From positions 620,001-684,000 of the forward strand of contig NZ_JACSQO010000001.1 of NCBI RefSeq assembly GCF_014836595.1: a stretch of 64,000 nucleotides of DNA, written 5' to 3'. Of this stretch, positions 1 through 8,406 are shown one piece after another; within the stretch, counting starts at the first letter, position 1, and the number at the start of each line of letters is the position of its first letter. The translations under genes and the position numbers were made by a program. The notes under the pieces were generated by a model. It was given only the letters and a program-made list of their open reading frames with translations. It searched no databases and was not told the origin of the DNA. This DNA comes from Psychrobacillus faecigallinarum. GTDB taxonomy: Bacteria > Bacillota > Bacilli > Bacillales_A > Planococcaceae.

Positions 1-990
1 TGACTTTATGCCAAATGCTTCTATAGAAGGGAATATATAAAATGCTCCGTTAGGCTTAATGACAGGTAGGCCCATTTCTAACAAACGATTATATACATAA
101 TCACGTCTTGTTACATACTCTACATTCATCGCACTTGGGATATCTTTCGAATTCGTTAATGCCTCTAACGCACCATACTGTGATGGCAAGGAAGCGCAAA
201 TTGAATTGTATAAATGTACTTTAAGCACATGCTCCATAATTTTTTCAGGCCCTAATATAAATCCAATTCTCCAGCCTGTCATTGAATGGGATTTTGAAAC
301 ACCGTGGATATAAAATAATTTCTCTCTTAGCACCGGATATGAAGCAAAGGAAACATGCTCTCCTAAAAAGGTATTTTCACTATAAATCTCATCAGAGACA
401 ATATAAACTTCCTTATCCTTCAGCATTTCAACTAGGTCATCCATTACGTTCTTTTCAATGACCATGCCCGTAGGATTTGATGGATTATTAAACAAAATAG
501 CTTTTGTTTTATCGGTTATAAGTTTTTCCAGTGCATCGGCTGATGGTTGAAGACCAGTGTTTGTCGTATCTAGATAAATAATCTTAGCTCCACAAAATTT
601 AATGACAGGTTCATAGCCGGAATAGATAGGAGCTGGCAATATAACTTCATCGCCCTCTTCCAAAATTGTTCGAAATACTGTGTCGATGGCTTCGCTGGCC
701 CCGTTCGTAATGACAATTTCCTTAGCAGGATTGTAGGAGAAACCATATTTGTCTGTAAAAAAATTATTAACTGCTTCTCGTAATTCTATTAATCCAGCAT
801 TATGAGAATATCCAGTTAAATTATTTTGAATAGCATTTATTCCAGCATCCTTTACTGCCTGTGGAGTTGGAAAATCTGGTTGTCCTATTGTAAGATTAAT
901 AGCATTTGGGAAGTTAACGAGCTGATTAGAAAACTGACGAATGCCAGGTTGTTCAAGTGCTCTTGCACGTGGATTAATGTTTAAAGACAT
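1..990 (-). CDS. Class I/II pyridoxal-phosphate aminotransferase (PatA-like), 3' end cut by window edge
   Basis: The frame stays open from an ATG at 988-990 to base 1, giving 330 residues without a stop, so the gene continues beyond the left edge. The start has GAAAGAAGG about 9 nt upstream. Visible family features are the N-terminal LTIGQPDFPTP, the NNPSNPTG segment, SDEIYS and the PLP-lysine region HGVSKSHSMTGWRIG, all typical of fold-type I aminotransferases of the PatA/AspB group. It lies 23 bp behind the TRAP permease gene on the same strand and is probably the last or next-to-last gene of the GntR-TRAP operon. The natural inference is transamination of the 2-oxo acid made by the divergent FAD dehydrogenase, but PatA-type enzymes also act in lysine biosynthesis, so the substrate is unknown. 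Confidence 0.85.
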   Translation of the reverse strand, partial: MSLNINPRARALEQPGIRQFSNQLVNFPNAINLTIGQPDFPTPQAVKDAGINAIQNNLTGYSHNAGLIELREAVNNFFTDKYGFSYNPAKEIVITNGASEAIDTVFRTILEEGDEVILPAPIYSGYEPVIKFCGAKIIYLDTTNTGLQPSADALEKLITDKTKAILFNNPSNPTGMVIEKNVMDDLVEMLKDKEVYIVSDEIYSENTFLGEHVSFASYPVLREKLFYIHGVSKSHSMTGWRIGFILGPEKIMEHVLKVHLYNSICASLPSQYGALEALTNSKDIPSAMNVEYVTRRDYVYNRLLEMGLPVIKPNGAFYIFPSIEAFGIKS

Positions 991-1013
991 ATCTATTTAT
1001 CCTTCTTTCACAA

Positions 1014-2303
1014 TTATTTATTGCCTAGAATGCTTGGAAGCCATAAAGATAGACTCGGTAAGAAAGTAATTAGGATTAAGCAAACGATCATGCTGAATAA
1101 AAACGGAATGACAGCCATTACTATTTTTTCAAACTTTACATTACCTACACTAGAAGCTACAAACAAGTTTACACCAAGTGGTGGTGTGATAAAACCAATC
1201 GCTAAGTTGGTAACTAATATTACCCCAAAATGAATAGGGTCGACACCAACGGCAATAACAATTGGCAAAAGGATCGGTGTTAGGATGACTAATGCAGATA
1301 TTGTATCGATAAACATTCCTACTATTAATAGTATGATGTTAATAGCTATTAAAATGACAATTGGATTGGTAGATAATTCAGTCAAGAAAGAAGAAATATC
1401 ATTGGGTACCTGTTCTAAAGTCATAAAATACGCAAAAGATACTGAAAGTCCAATAATAATCATCGTAGTAGCATTAATGACGACCGCTTCACGAAAGCAT
1501 TCAAAAACGGATTTCCAAGTAAGCTCCTTGTACACGAACAATCCAATTATTAATGCATAGACGACTGCTACTACTGCAGCTTCTGTAGGAGAGAAAAAGC
1601 CCCCGTAAATCCCACCCAAAATAATTATAGGTATTAGCAATGCCCATTTTGCATCGTATGTAGCTTTTAATACATCCTTAAATGAAAAGCTTGCGTTGTC
1701 CTCTGACTTATAGCCACGTTTTTTAGCAATAAAATAAGCAGTGATCATAAGACCAATACCGATAATAATACCAGGTAATATTCCTGCAAGGAACATACTT
1801 CCTACGGACACACTCCCAATTACTCCATAAAGAACAAAAGGAATACTTGGTGGAATAATCACACCTATGGATCCTGCAGAAGCGGAAACAGCAGCCGCAA
1901 ATCCACCATCATATTTCTTTTTTTTCATTTCAGGAATCATAAAACCACCAATTGCTGCTACCGTTGCAGGTCCTGATCCTGATATAGCTGCAAAAAACAT
2001 AGATGCCACTATAGTTACTAAAGATAACCCTCCAACAATCCAACCTACTAAGGCTGCAGCCATATCCAATAACCTTTTAGAGACTCCTCCTTTACTCATC
2101 AGAACCCCTGCTAACATGAAAAAAGGGATTGCCAATAGTGGGAAAGAATCCAAAGATGTAAATGCTTTTTGAGCTATAATGCCGAGTGGAAGGTTCGAAC
2201 CGAAATAAATAGCGACTAAAGCAGAAACCCCTAACGAAATTGCAATAGGAACGCCAATCAATAGGCAAATAAACAAAGTACCAAACAAAAGAGCTACCGT
2301 CAT
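1014..2303 (-). CDS. dctM: TRAP transporter large permease, DctM subunit
   Basis: The 429-residue protein has about a dozen hydrophobic segments and the DctM-family pattern: LFGTLFICLLIGVPIAISLG at the N-terminus, PLLAIPFFMLAGVLM, SGSGPATVAAIGG and the late GFITPPLGVNLFVAS motif. DctM is the ion-coupled channel subunit of tripartite ATP-independent periplasmic-type transporters and works with a small DctQ subunit and an extracytoplasmic binding protein, both encoded directly upstream. Its start overlaps the end of dctQ by 4 bp, which indicates translational coupling. Length is normal for the family (about 425-430). The substrate cannot be read from the permease; the context points to an organic 2-hydroxy acid. 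Confidence 0.95.
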   Translation of the reverse strand: MTVALLFGTLFICLLIGVPIAISLGVSALVAIYFGSNLPLGIIAQKAFTSLDSFPLLAIPFFMLAGVLMSKGGVSKRLLDMAAALVGWIVGGLSLVTIVASMFFAAISGSGPATVAAIGGFMIPEMKKKKYDGGFAAAVSASAGSIGVIIPPSIPFVLYGVIGSVSVGSMFLAGILPGIIIGIGLMITAYFIAKKRGYKSEDNASFSFKDVLKATYDAKWALLIPIIILGGIYGGFFSPTEAAVVAVVYALIIGLFVYKELTWKSVFECFREAVVINATTMIIIGLSVSFAYFMTLEQVPNDISSFLTELSTNPIVILIAINIILLIVGMFIDTISALVILTPILLPIVIAVGVDPIHFGVILVTNLAIGFITPPLGVNLFVASSVGNVKFEKIVMAVIPFLFSMIVCLILITFLPSLSLWLPSILGNK

Positions 2304-2800
2304 AGTATGATCTCCTCTTCTTCAGGTTTTTCATAATTGCCGCGTATGACTTCTTTTATTTGAATCACTAATCGGATTGCCATTCCAATTCCACCAAGTG
2401 GTATAGCCAAATAAGGAATCCAAATAGGAATTTGCATAGCGGGTGCCAGTTGACCATAATTAATGCTACTCAGAACAAGTTCTGTACCAAATACCGCCAA
2501 AAATAGTGCCATTGCAAACCAAATCAGGATAGATAATATTTCTAGTACTTGGCGAAACACCCCGTGGAAGCGAGTAATAAACGCTTCCACTCTAATGTGC
2601 TGTCTTAATTTGACCGCATAGCTTGCGCCAATCCAAACTTGGAAAATATGAATATATCTTGCCATTTCCTCTGTCCAGCTTGGTGCTGAGGAGAAGACAT
2701 ATCTGCCTATTACTTGACCAAAAATTAGTACAACCATTAAAACTAGGGAGAAGACTAGCAATATCTCTTCGAACTTGGCAAATTTCTTTAGCATATACAT
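2300..2800 (-). CDS. dctQ: TRAP transporter small permease, DctQ subunit
   Basis: This 166-residue membrane protein has four hydrophobic helices, with the family signature SWTEEMARYIHIFQVWIGAS around residues 38-58, which matches the (W/R)-x-E-E-x-(A/S)R(Y/F) pattern of DctQ. The C-terminus is acidic (EKPEEEEIIL). DctQ stabilises the large permease in the cytoplasmic membrane. The gene sits between dctP (15 bp upstream) and dctM (4 bp overlap), the standard order P-Q-M. Nothing odd was seen. Confidence 0.93.
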   Translation of the reverse strand: MYMLKKFAKFEEILLVFSLVLMVVLIFGQVIGRYVFSSAPSWTEEMARYIHIFQVWIGASYAVKLRQHIRVEAFITRFHGVFRQVLEILSILIWFAMALFLAVFGTELVLSSINYGQLAPAMQIPIWIPYLAIPLGGIGMAIRLVIQIKEVIRGNYEKPEEEEIIL

Positions 2801-2815
2801 TTCACCCCTGCTCCA

Positions 2816-3841
2816 TTATTGTTTGTTTGCTTCCTCTGCCATATGGACAAGATCCTCTCCTATTTCAGTTACGTATTTGTCATAAACGGATTGAGTTGCA
2901 TCTTTGAATTCGTTGCGTTGCTCTTCAGTCAGTTCATTGACTTTCATTCCTTCTTCTTGTAATTTTTTTAGGAATTCTACATCTTGTTTTTGTGCAATTT
3001 CTCGTTGTTCTGTTCTGTATTCCTCAGAAGCAGTTTGTACTAGCTCCTGCAAGTCATCAGGTAAGCTATTATAGAAATCATTGTTCATCAACAAAATAGT
3101 TGCAGCGTAAACATGACTAGTAAGAGTTAGATAATCCTGAACCTCATAAAATTTGTTAGTATAATACAAAGAAATTGGAGACTCCATTGCTTCGTATGTA
3201 TTTTGTTGAAGTGCTGTGTATAATTCGCCAAAAGCAAATGGAGAGGCATTTGCCCCAAAGGCCTTAAAGGTATCCGTATGTACGGGGTTTTCAAGCGTTC
3301 GATATTTCAACCCCTTCAGATTTGCTATACCTTCAATTGGACCTTTGTTATTAGACATATGACGGAAGCCGTTCTCAGCGAAAACCAATCCCTTCATATC
3401 ATTACTCTCTAATTCCGCAAGCAACTTATCCCCTAAATCTCCATCAAGCGCTCTATATGCTGCCTCATGATCATTAAACAAAAATGGCAAATCAAAAACC
3501 ATGAACTTTTTATTGAAAGATGCCAATGGTGCTACTGCTGGAATAGTCATTTCGATGTTACCTAACTGAACAGCTTCAATAGCCTCTCTGTCTGAAGGGT
3601 ATAGCTGTCCATTTGGAAATAACTCTACTTTTAAACGTCCATCAGATTCTTCTTCTAGCTTTTCCTTAAATGTTTTGGCTGCTAAATGTGTGGACTGCTC
3701 TTCGGACACCAAATATGCAAGATTAATAGTATATTGATCTTGTTCTTCCCCCGAGCTAGATGTTGATGTATTGGTGGATGGTCTTCCACATGCACTTAAC
3801 GTAATTAATGTAATAATTAGTAATGTGAATAATTTCTTCAT
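2816..3841 (-). CDS. dctP: TRAP transporter substrate-binding lipoprotein, DctP
   Basis: The 341-residue protein starts with a lipoprotein signal peptide ending in LSAC (Cys18), followed by a Ser/Thr/Gly-rich linker, so in this Gram-positive cell the binding protein would be membrane-tethered. The mature part has DctP hallmarks: LAAKTFKEKLEEESDGRLKV, the LFPNGQLYPSDREAIEAV region, FRHMSNNKGPI, and KGLKYRTLENPVH. The Arg in GLKYRT is the conserved residue that salt-bridges a substrate carboxylate in this family, so the ligand is very likely a carboxylic acid. Its ATG overlaps the TGA of the upstream GntR gene in an ATGA arrangement. The exact ligand is unknown. Confidence 0.93.
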   Translation of the reverse strand: MKKLFTLLIITLITLSACGRPSTNTSTSSSGEEQDQYTINLAYLVSEEQSTHLAAKTFKEKLEEESDGRLKVELFPNGQLYPSDREAIEAVQLGNIEMTIPAVAPLASFNKKFMVFDLPFLFNDHEAAYRALDGDLGDKLLAELESNDMKGLVFAENGFRHMSNNKGPIEGIANLKGLKYRTLENPVHTDTFKAFGANASPFAFGELYTALQQNTYEAMESPISLYYTNKFYEVQDYLTLTSHVYAATILLMNNDFYNSLPDDLQELVQTASEEYRTEQREIAQKQDVEFLKKLQEEGMKVNELTEEQRNEFKDATQSVYDKYVTEIGEDLVHMAEEANKQ

Positions 3842-4515
3842 TTCTTATCCTCCTCATTAAAATATGATAAAAATCTTCTTTCTACATTATCTAGATGACG
3901 AGTCATAAGTTGTTTGGCTAAATCGTTATGATGTATTCGAAGCGCTTTTAAAATTTCTTCATGCTCATAATAGGCTTCCTCTGCACTGACCTCTAACGTG
4001 TTGGAGAGTATTAAAAAAGCACGATTACTTCCAGCATTGGCTTCATTTATCAGCTCACTCAATTTGCGATTGGCTCCTATACTTCCGATTAGCAAATGAA
4101 ATTGTTGGTCTAAGTCAATAAATGTATTGTAGCTTTCGTTTTTAATCGATGCTAATTGCTCCACTAGGTTATCCTCTAAGGCGCACAGTATCTCCTCAGA
4201 GATTTGATGGGCATGTTTGTCGATGTTGTAGATTTCTAAAAGCCTTCGTATCTCCATATAATGGAGTCCGTCCTCTTTCTTAAAAGTTGCTACAGTTGCT
4301 GGTTTAGACTTATTTAACTGTACAAGACCCTCGACTGCTAGCCTTTTTATAGCTTCACGTATTGGAGTTCTGCTAATCCCTAAATCTACCGCTAACTTTT
4401 CTTCTGGTAATTCTTCCTGCTGGGGAAGTTTGCCCGTAATAATTGCATCCTTTAAAGCCTTAAAAGCTTGATCAGCAAGAGATTCTTTTGGAAATAGCTT
4501 TTTCACAAAGAGCAT
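3838..4515 (-). CDS. GntR-family transcriptional regulator (FadR/FCD subfamily)
   Basis: The 225-residue protein has a winged helix-turn-helix at residues about 10-75 (LADQAFKALKDAIITGKLPQ, then EKLAVDLGISRTPIREAIKRL) and a C-terminal helical FCD ligand/metal domain with His-rich positions. The family usually binds short palindromes of the GTnTACnAnAC type and is released by a carboxylic acid ligand. It is the first gene of the minus-strand TRAP operon and faces the FAD dehydrogenase; a TGTATAC/GTATACA palindrome lies 10 bp upstream of its ATG. Probable local regulator of both divergent units. AGGAG lies 1-5 nt before the expected spacing window, supporting the ATG at 4515. Confidence 0.92.
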   Translation of the reverse strand: MLFVKKLFPKESLADQAFKALKDAIITGKLPQQEELPEEKLAVDLGISRTPIREAIKRLAVEGLVQLNKSKPATVATFKKEDGLHYMEIRRLLEIYNIDKHAHQISEEILCALEDNLVEQLASIKNESYNTFIDLDQQFHLLIGSIGANRKLSELINEANAGSNRAFLILSNTLEVSAEEAYYEHEEILKALRIHHNDLAKQLMTRHLDNVERRFLSYFNEEDKK

Positions 4516-4524
4516 TCTCCTTTC

Positions 4525-4539
4525 TGTATACTGTATACA
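4525..4539. promoter_or_regulatory. Palindromic operator, probable GntR/FCD binding site
   Basis: TGTATAC-T-GTATACA is a perfect 7-bp inverted repeat around one central base, in the 94-bp divergent gap between the GntR gene and the FAD dehydrogenase. The sequence matches the GTATAC-centred sites typical of FCD-type GntR regulators. Position suggests autoregulation and control of the dehydrogenase promoter. Inference only; binding is not shown. Confidence 0.7.
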
Positions 4540-4609
4540 TGAATAATATATTATGTTAATATTATTGTAAATAAATATTTTGAATTTTTAGATTTACAGG
4601 AGGATTGTC

Positions 4610-5974
4610 ATGGAAACCTATTTATATGAGCAATTTTTAGAGGTACTTGGAAAAGAAAAAATAAGTAAAAGTGAATCAGAATTATATAGACATAGTCGAG
4701 ATGAATCCTCCCATCCCTACGTGGAGCCAGATTTTGTGTACTTTCCAGAAGGCGTAGAAGATATTGTGAAAGTATTGAAAATAGCAAATGAGCATAAAAT
4801 TCCTGTTACCCCCTATGGAGCAGGATCCGGACTAGAAGGTCAAGCTATTCCGATTCACAAAGGAATTTCTATGAACTTCGATAATATGAAAAAAATTATA
4901 GAATTCTATCCTGAGGATTTGATGATAACAGTAGAGCCAGGCATCACCCGACTTCAGCTAAACGAATTTATAAATAAGCATGGACTTTACTTTCCAATTG
5001 ATCCCGGTGCGGATGCATCGATTGGTGGAATGATCGCAAATAATGCAAGCGGCACAACGGCCGTACGATATGGGTCTATGAGAGACCAAATATTAGATTT
5101 AGAGGTTGTTCTAGCAAATGGCACTGTCATACATACTGGTTCAAAGGCGAAGAAGTCCTCTTCTGGCTACAACTTGAATGGAATAATGGCTGGCTCCGAA
5201 GGGACGTTAGGAGTTATTACAAAGGCTACACTCAAGCTACATGGCATACCTGAAAAGGTTTTAGCTGCACGTTGTACATTTAATACACCTGGAGAATGTG
5301 CAGAAGCTGCTCAGGCAGTCTTGTCCTGTGGGATACAAGTACTTAGAATGGAGCTAGTAGATGCTGAGAGTATTAAACAAGTGAATAGTTATGGGGGCTA
5401 TGCGTTCCCAGAAGAGCATTCACTATTCTTTGAATTTGCAGGTACACCTAACATTGTTGAAGAGGAAGCTTCGGTTGTAGAAGAATTAATGAAGGAATTC
5501 GGTTGTAGCAATTGGGAACGCGCCAATACCCCAAAAGATCGTGCCGATTTGTGGAAGGCTCGTCATGAGCTAGCCTATTCTTACAAGCATATTAAAGGAA
5601 AAGCTTCTACTGGTGCCGATGCATGCGTACCTATCTCTAAGCTAGCCGAGATGGTAGTATTCGGTCGTACACTATTAGAGGAAAGCGGTCTTATCGGTGG
5701 TGTGTTTGGACACGTAGGTGACGGTAATTTCCATACGATGGTCATGTATGATCCTAACGATCCTGTAGAAAAAGCTAAAGCAAAATATACAGACGACCAA
5801 ATTGCCATGAAAGCAATAGAATTAGGTGGGAGCTGTACAGGTGAGCATGGTGTAGGTGTCGGGAAGATGAAGTATCAACTAAAAGAGCATGGCGAAGCGG
5901 TAGAATTGATGAAGTCTATTAAATTACTTTTTGATCCGAATGGTATTTTAAATCCAGGCAAGATATTTATTTAA
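4610..5974 (+). CDS. FAD-binding oxidoreductase, D-lactate/glycolate (2-hydroxyacid) dehydrogenase family
   Basis: The 454-residue enzyme has the PCMH-type FAD domain (PDFVYFPEGVEDIVKVLKIA, then the FAD pyrophosphate loop TPYGAGSGLEGQAIP at about 75-90 and GGMIANNASGTTAVRYG at about 140-156) and a FAD_oxidase_C domain with the catalytic/metal motif HVGDGNFH and the terminal GEHGVGVGK. This is the LDHD/GlcD family, which oxidises D-2-hydroxy acids to 2-oxo acids. Length matches single-subunit D-lactate dehydrogenase-type enzymes. AGGAGG at 4598-4603 is well placed for the ATG. It is divergent from the GntR-TRAP-aminotransferase unit, suggesting that the TRAP system imports its substrate. Exact substrate not determinable. 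Confidence 0.9.
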   Translation: METYLYEQFLEVLGKEKISKSESELYRHSRDESSHPYVEPDFVYFPEGVEDIVKVLKIANEHKIPVTPYGAGSGLEGQAIPIHKGISMNFDNMKKIIEFYPEDLMITVEPGITRLQLNEFINKHGLYFPIDPGADASIGGMIANNASGTTAVRYGSMRDQILDLEVVLANGTVIHTGSKAKKSSSGYNLNGIMAGSEGTLGVITKATLKLHGIPEKVLAARCTFNTPGECAEAAQAVLSCGIQVLRMELVDAESIKQVNSYGGYAFPEEHSLFFEFAGTPNIVEEEASVVEELMKEFGCSNWERANTPKDRADLWKARHELAYSYKHIKGKASTGADACVPISKLAEMVVFGRTLLEESGLIGGVFGHVGDGNFHTMVMYDPNDPVEKAKAKYTDDQIAMKAIELGGSCTGEHGVGVGKMKYQLKEHGEAVELMKSIKLLFDPNGILNPGKIFI

Positions 5975-6060
5975 GATAGCGTGTGGGAGAGACTATGGGC
6001 TCGATCCGTGCCCTAGGAAAGCGTCCACTGTAGCGGAGAACACCACTATGTAATAGAAAA

Positions 6061-6100
6061 GAGTCCCGAAAATTTACTAATCGGTAAATTTTCGGGACTC
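6061..6100. terminator. Strong hairpin terminator between convergent genes
   Basis: A perfect 17-bp stem (6061-6077 with 6084-6100) closes a 6-nt loop. On the minus strand it is followed by TTTTCTATTA, so it should end the VOC gene transcript; it also lies 86 bp downstream of the plus-strand dehydrogenase and may serve both. Confidence 0.75.
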
Positions 6101-6144
6101 GTAATTTTCTAAGGTGGGTTTTGTCCCATCCTCTTTAAAATGTA

Positions 6145-6567
6145 CTAATGGTTATTCATTTCAAGGCTCAATTGCCACTCAATCCCGAATTTATCTGTTA
6201 CAATTCCGTAGCACTTACTCCAAAAGGTTTCTTGTATATCCATACCAACTTTTCCACCCTCTTTAAGAGTTTCAAAAGCGGCTTTAATTTCTGCCTCGTC
6301 TTCGCTCATATAAGCTAAACTAATATTATTTCCAACAACAAAAGGATAATCAGGGAAAGTATCTGAAAACATCACATTACTACCACCAATATTAAGACGA
6401 GTATGCATAACTAAATCTTTGACCTCATCTGGAAGACTAAAGTTTGGATCTTTTGGTGCTTCACCAAAAGTCATTATTTGTGGCTCTTCTGTTTTAAAAA
6501 CTTGGCTATAATATTCTACTGCTTCTCGACAATTCCCATTAAAGTTAATATATACATTAACAGCCAT
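6145..6567 (-). CDS. VOC-superfamily protein, PhnB-like (glyoxalase/3-demethylubiquinone methyltransferase fold)
   Basis: The 140-residue protein contains the PhnB-type paired beta-alpha-beta-beta-beta fold: MAVNVYINFNGNCREAVEYYSQVF at the N-terminus, a central VMHTRLNIGGSNVMFSDT strand pair, and the typical C-terminal FWSKCYGIVTDKFGIEWQLS. Members of this group (often called YjdN/PhnB) are metal-binding or metal-less fold relatives with mostly unknown chemistry. An upstream GTG at 6576 is in frame, but GGGAG lies 8 nt before the ATG at 6565-6567, so the shorter start is preferred. Stand-alone gene ended by the 6061-6100 hairpin. Confidence 0.85.
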   Translation of the reverse strand: MAVNVYINFNGNCREAVEYYSQVFKTEEPQIMTFGEAPKDPNFSLPDEVKDLVMHTRLNIGGSNVMFSDTFPDYPFVVGNNISLAYMSEDEAEIKAAFETLKEGGKVGMDIQETFWSKCYGIVTDKFGIEWQLSLEMNNH

Positions 6568-6673
6568 ATGAAACACTCCCTATTTTTTGTTATTGAAATA
6601 ATAATAATCTCAGAGAAATTGTACCATATCACCTTGTTAATTAATAGAAATTATTTCCAAAATAAGATACTTT

Positions 6674-7657
6674 TTAATATACTTTATCTCCATTAAAGAT
6701 GGAGTTTTTAACGACTACATAGTCTACATTACGTATAGCGTCAAGTTTGTTTCCACCTGCATAAGAAATAGAAGATTGTAAATCCTGCTCCATCTCTCTT
6801 AAGGTATCCTCAAGATTCCCTTTATGCTCAACGAACATTTTTTTGCCTTCTACATTTTTCTTTTCACCTTTTTGAAACTCAGAAGCTGATCCAAAATACT
6901 CTTTAAAACGTTTACCATCTTTTTCAATTGTTACTCCAGGAGATTCCTCGTGTCCTGCAAATAGCGAACCGATCATTACCATGGATGCTCCAAATCTTAC
7001 AGACTTAGCTATGTCACCATGGGTACGAATTCCACCGTCCGCTATAATTGGTTTACTAGCAGCTTTTGCGCACCAGCGTAATGCAGCTAATTGCCAACCG
7101 CCAGTTCCAAAGCCAGTTTTGATTTTTGTAATGCACACCTTGCCTGGTCCAATTCCTACCTTCGTAGCGTCTGCACCAGCGTTTTCTAACTCACGCACAG
7201 CTTCAGGTGTTCCCACGTTGCCAGCAATGACAAAGCTTTTCGGTATATGTTTTTTAATATGCTTTATCATATCGATTACTGCGTTAGAATGACCATGAGC
7301 AATATCTATTGTAATAAATTCAGGAACTAATGCTTCATTAGCCAATTGTTCAACAAAATCATATTCTTCTTTTTTTACACCTACACTAATAGATGCGATT
7401 AAACCTTTGGATTGCATATTCTTAATAAAATCTACACGTTCCTCTGGCTGAAAACGATGCATAATATAAAAATATCCATTTTCCGCTAAATACAATGCAA
7501 TTTTTTCATCAATGATTGTTTGCATGTTTGCAGGCACAACCGGTAATTTAAATTTATGTCCACCTAAAGAAACTGTAGTATCACATTCAGAACGACTGTT
7601 AACCACACATTTCGCAGGAATTAATTGAATATCCTCATAATCAAATACGTTTTCCAC
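6674..7657 (-). CDS. guaC: GMP reductase
   Basis: The 327-residue protein matches Bacillus-type GuaC: N-terminal [17 protein letters not shown], phosphate-binding [25 protein letters not shown], and the catalytic cysteine loop [18 protein letters not shown] near residue 175. It lacks a CBS insertion, which separates it from IMP dehydrogenase. The enzyme converts GMP to IMP with NADPH in purine salvage. The start is GTG (7655-7657) with GGAG 9 nt upstream. It is a single gene; no purine riboswitch was recognised upstream. Confidence 0.95.
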   Translation of the reverse strand: MENVFDYEDIQLIPAKCVVNSRSECDTTVSLGGHKFKLPVVPANMQTIIDEKIALYLAENGYFYIMHRFQPEERVDFIKNMQSKGLIASISVGVKKEEYDFVEQLANEALVPEFITIDIAHGHSNAVIDMIKHIKKHIPKSFVIAGNVGTPEAVRELENAGADATKVGIGPGKVCITKIKTGFGTGGWQLAALRWCAKAASKPIIADGGIRTHGDIAKSVRFGASMVMIGSLFAGHEESPGVTIEKDGKRFKEYFGSASEFQKGEKKNVEGKKMFVEHKGNLEDTLREMEQDLQSSISYAGGNKLDAIRNVDYVVVKNSIFNGDKVY

Positions 7658-8088
7658 GTTACAACACTCCTAAACACGAATATTTTTATTGTATAAAAGA
7701 TAAATTGTTCGTCCATTGGATAATTTACACGATTTATTATAGCTTGTCAAAGGTTTTATAACTTTATTTCCAGGAGGTCGCAAAAACCATTAGGACGACT
7801 GAGACAGTTACAGCATCAAAAAGACGCATAGGCTTCATGAAGAACTTGTCGCTTTCCAAAGCTAATGCGTTCATAGTTAGTAGAAATCACCATACTTTAT
7901 GCAACTTAACTTCTTTTGTTATCTCATACTTTATGTGAAATTAACATTTGTAAGAGAGATACTAAATTCATAGCTTTAGCATGCCATTGTTAACATTTTT
8001 ACATTCAATAAAAGTCTAATAAATAAAAGATAGACATTAGTGGAGTTCTTTTCCTCTCGTCGCAATATGATAGAAAAGAGGAGGTGTT
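7658..8088. other. Intergenic region between divergent guaC and a small membrane-protein gene
   Basis: It holds a possible guaC promoter on the minus strand (TTGACA followed 17 bp later by TAAATT, around 7717-7748). The block at about 7770-7870 is less AT-rich than its flanks and contains AGGAGG in the plus sense with no good start codon behind it; its nature is unknown. No gene was recognised up to 8088. Confidence 0.4.
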
Positions 8089-8268
8089 ATGATGTTGCCA
8101 GCAATATTTTTACAATTAGCATATTTGTTTATTTTCATATGGTCAGTAGCTATGACTGTACAGGATTTCCAAAGCTCGAGCAAAAACTGGTTAACAGTTT
8201 TAATGCACATCTCAGTAGCAGTTGTTTCACTAAACTTTTTACTACTTTCTACCGGTATTAGCTTGTAG
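8089..8268 (+). CDS. Small two-helix membrane protein (59 residues), unknown function
   Basis: An ATG at 8089 (or the adjacent in-frame ATG at 8092) is preceded by AGAGGAGG at 8077-8084, the strongest kind of Bacillus ribosome binding site. The product begins MMLPAIFLQLAYLFIFIWSV and has a second hydrophobic segment LTVLMHISVAVVSLNFLLLS, separated by a short polar stretch TVQDFQSSSKNW. It ends at TAG 8266-8268 and is followed at once by a good terminator, so it is a complete transcription unit. No family was recognised. A different-frame ORF over the same bases has no ribosome binding site. Confidence 0.7.
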   Translation: MMLPAIFLQLAYLFIFIWSVAMTVQDFQSSSKNWLTVLMHISVAVVSLNFLLLSTGISL

Positions 8269-8280
8269 CCGATTTGTTTT

Positions 8281-8312
8281 GAATCATGTTTACTTTTATG
8301 TAAACATGATTC
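8281..8312 (+). terminator. Rho-independent terminator of the small membrane-protein gene
   Basis: A perfect 13-bp stem (GAATCATGTTTAC with its complement) around a 6-nt loop is followed by ATTTTTTGGG. Confidence 0.85.
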
Positions 8313-8406
8313 ATTTTTTGGGCTTTTTGAGGGGTATTAGCTACGTTCGCGTTCTACTAGCAACTGTATAATGATAGAGCAAAAAAATCCTACCTCGAAA
8401 ATTACT

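Noticed and set aside
6674-8000. Purine riboswitch ahead of guaC
   Set aside because: I found no conserved purine aptamer core in the region upstream of the GTG start.
8040-8261. 73-codon plus-strand frame over the small membrane-protein gene
   Set aside because: Its ATG precedes the AGAGGAGG site and lacks one of its own; the +1 frame from 8089 has the site and encodes membrane helices.
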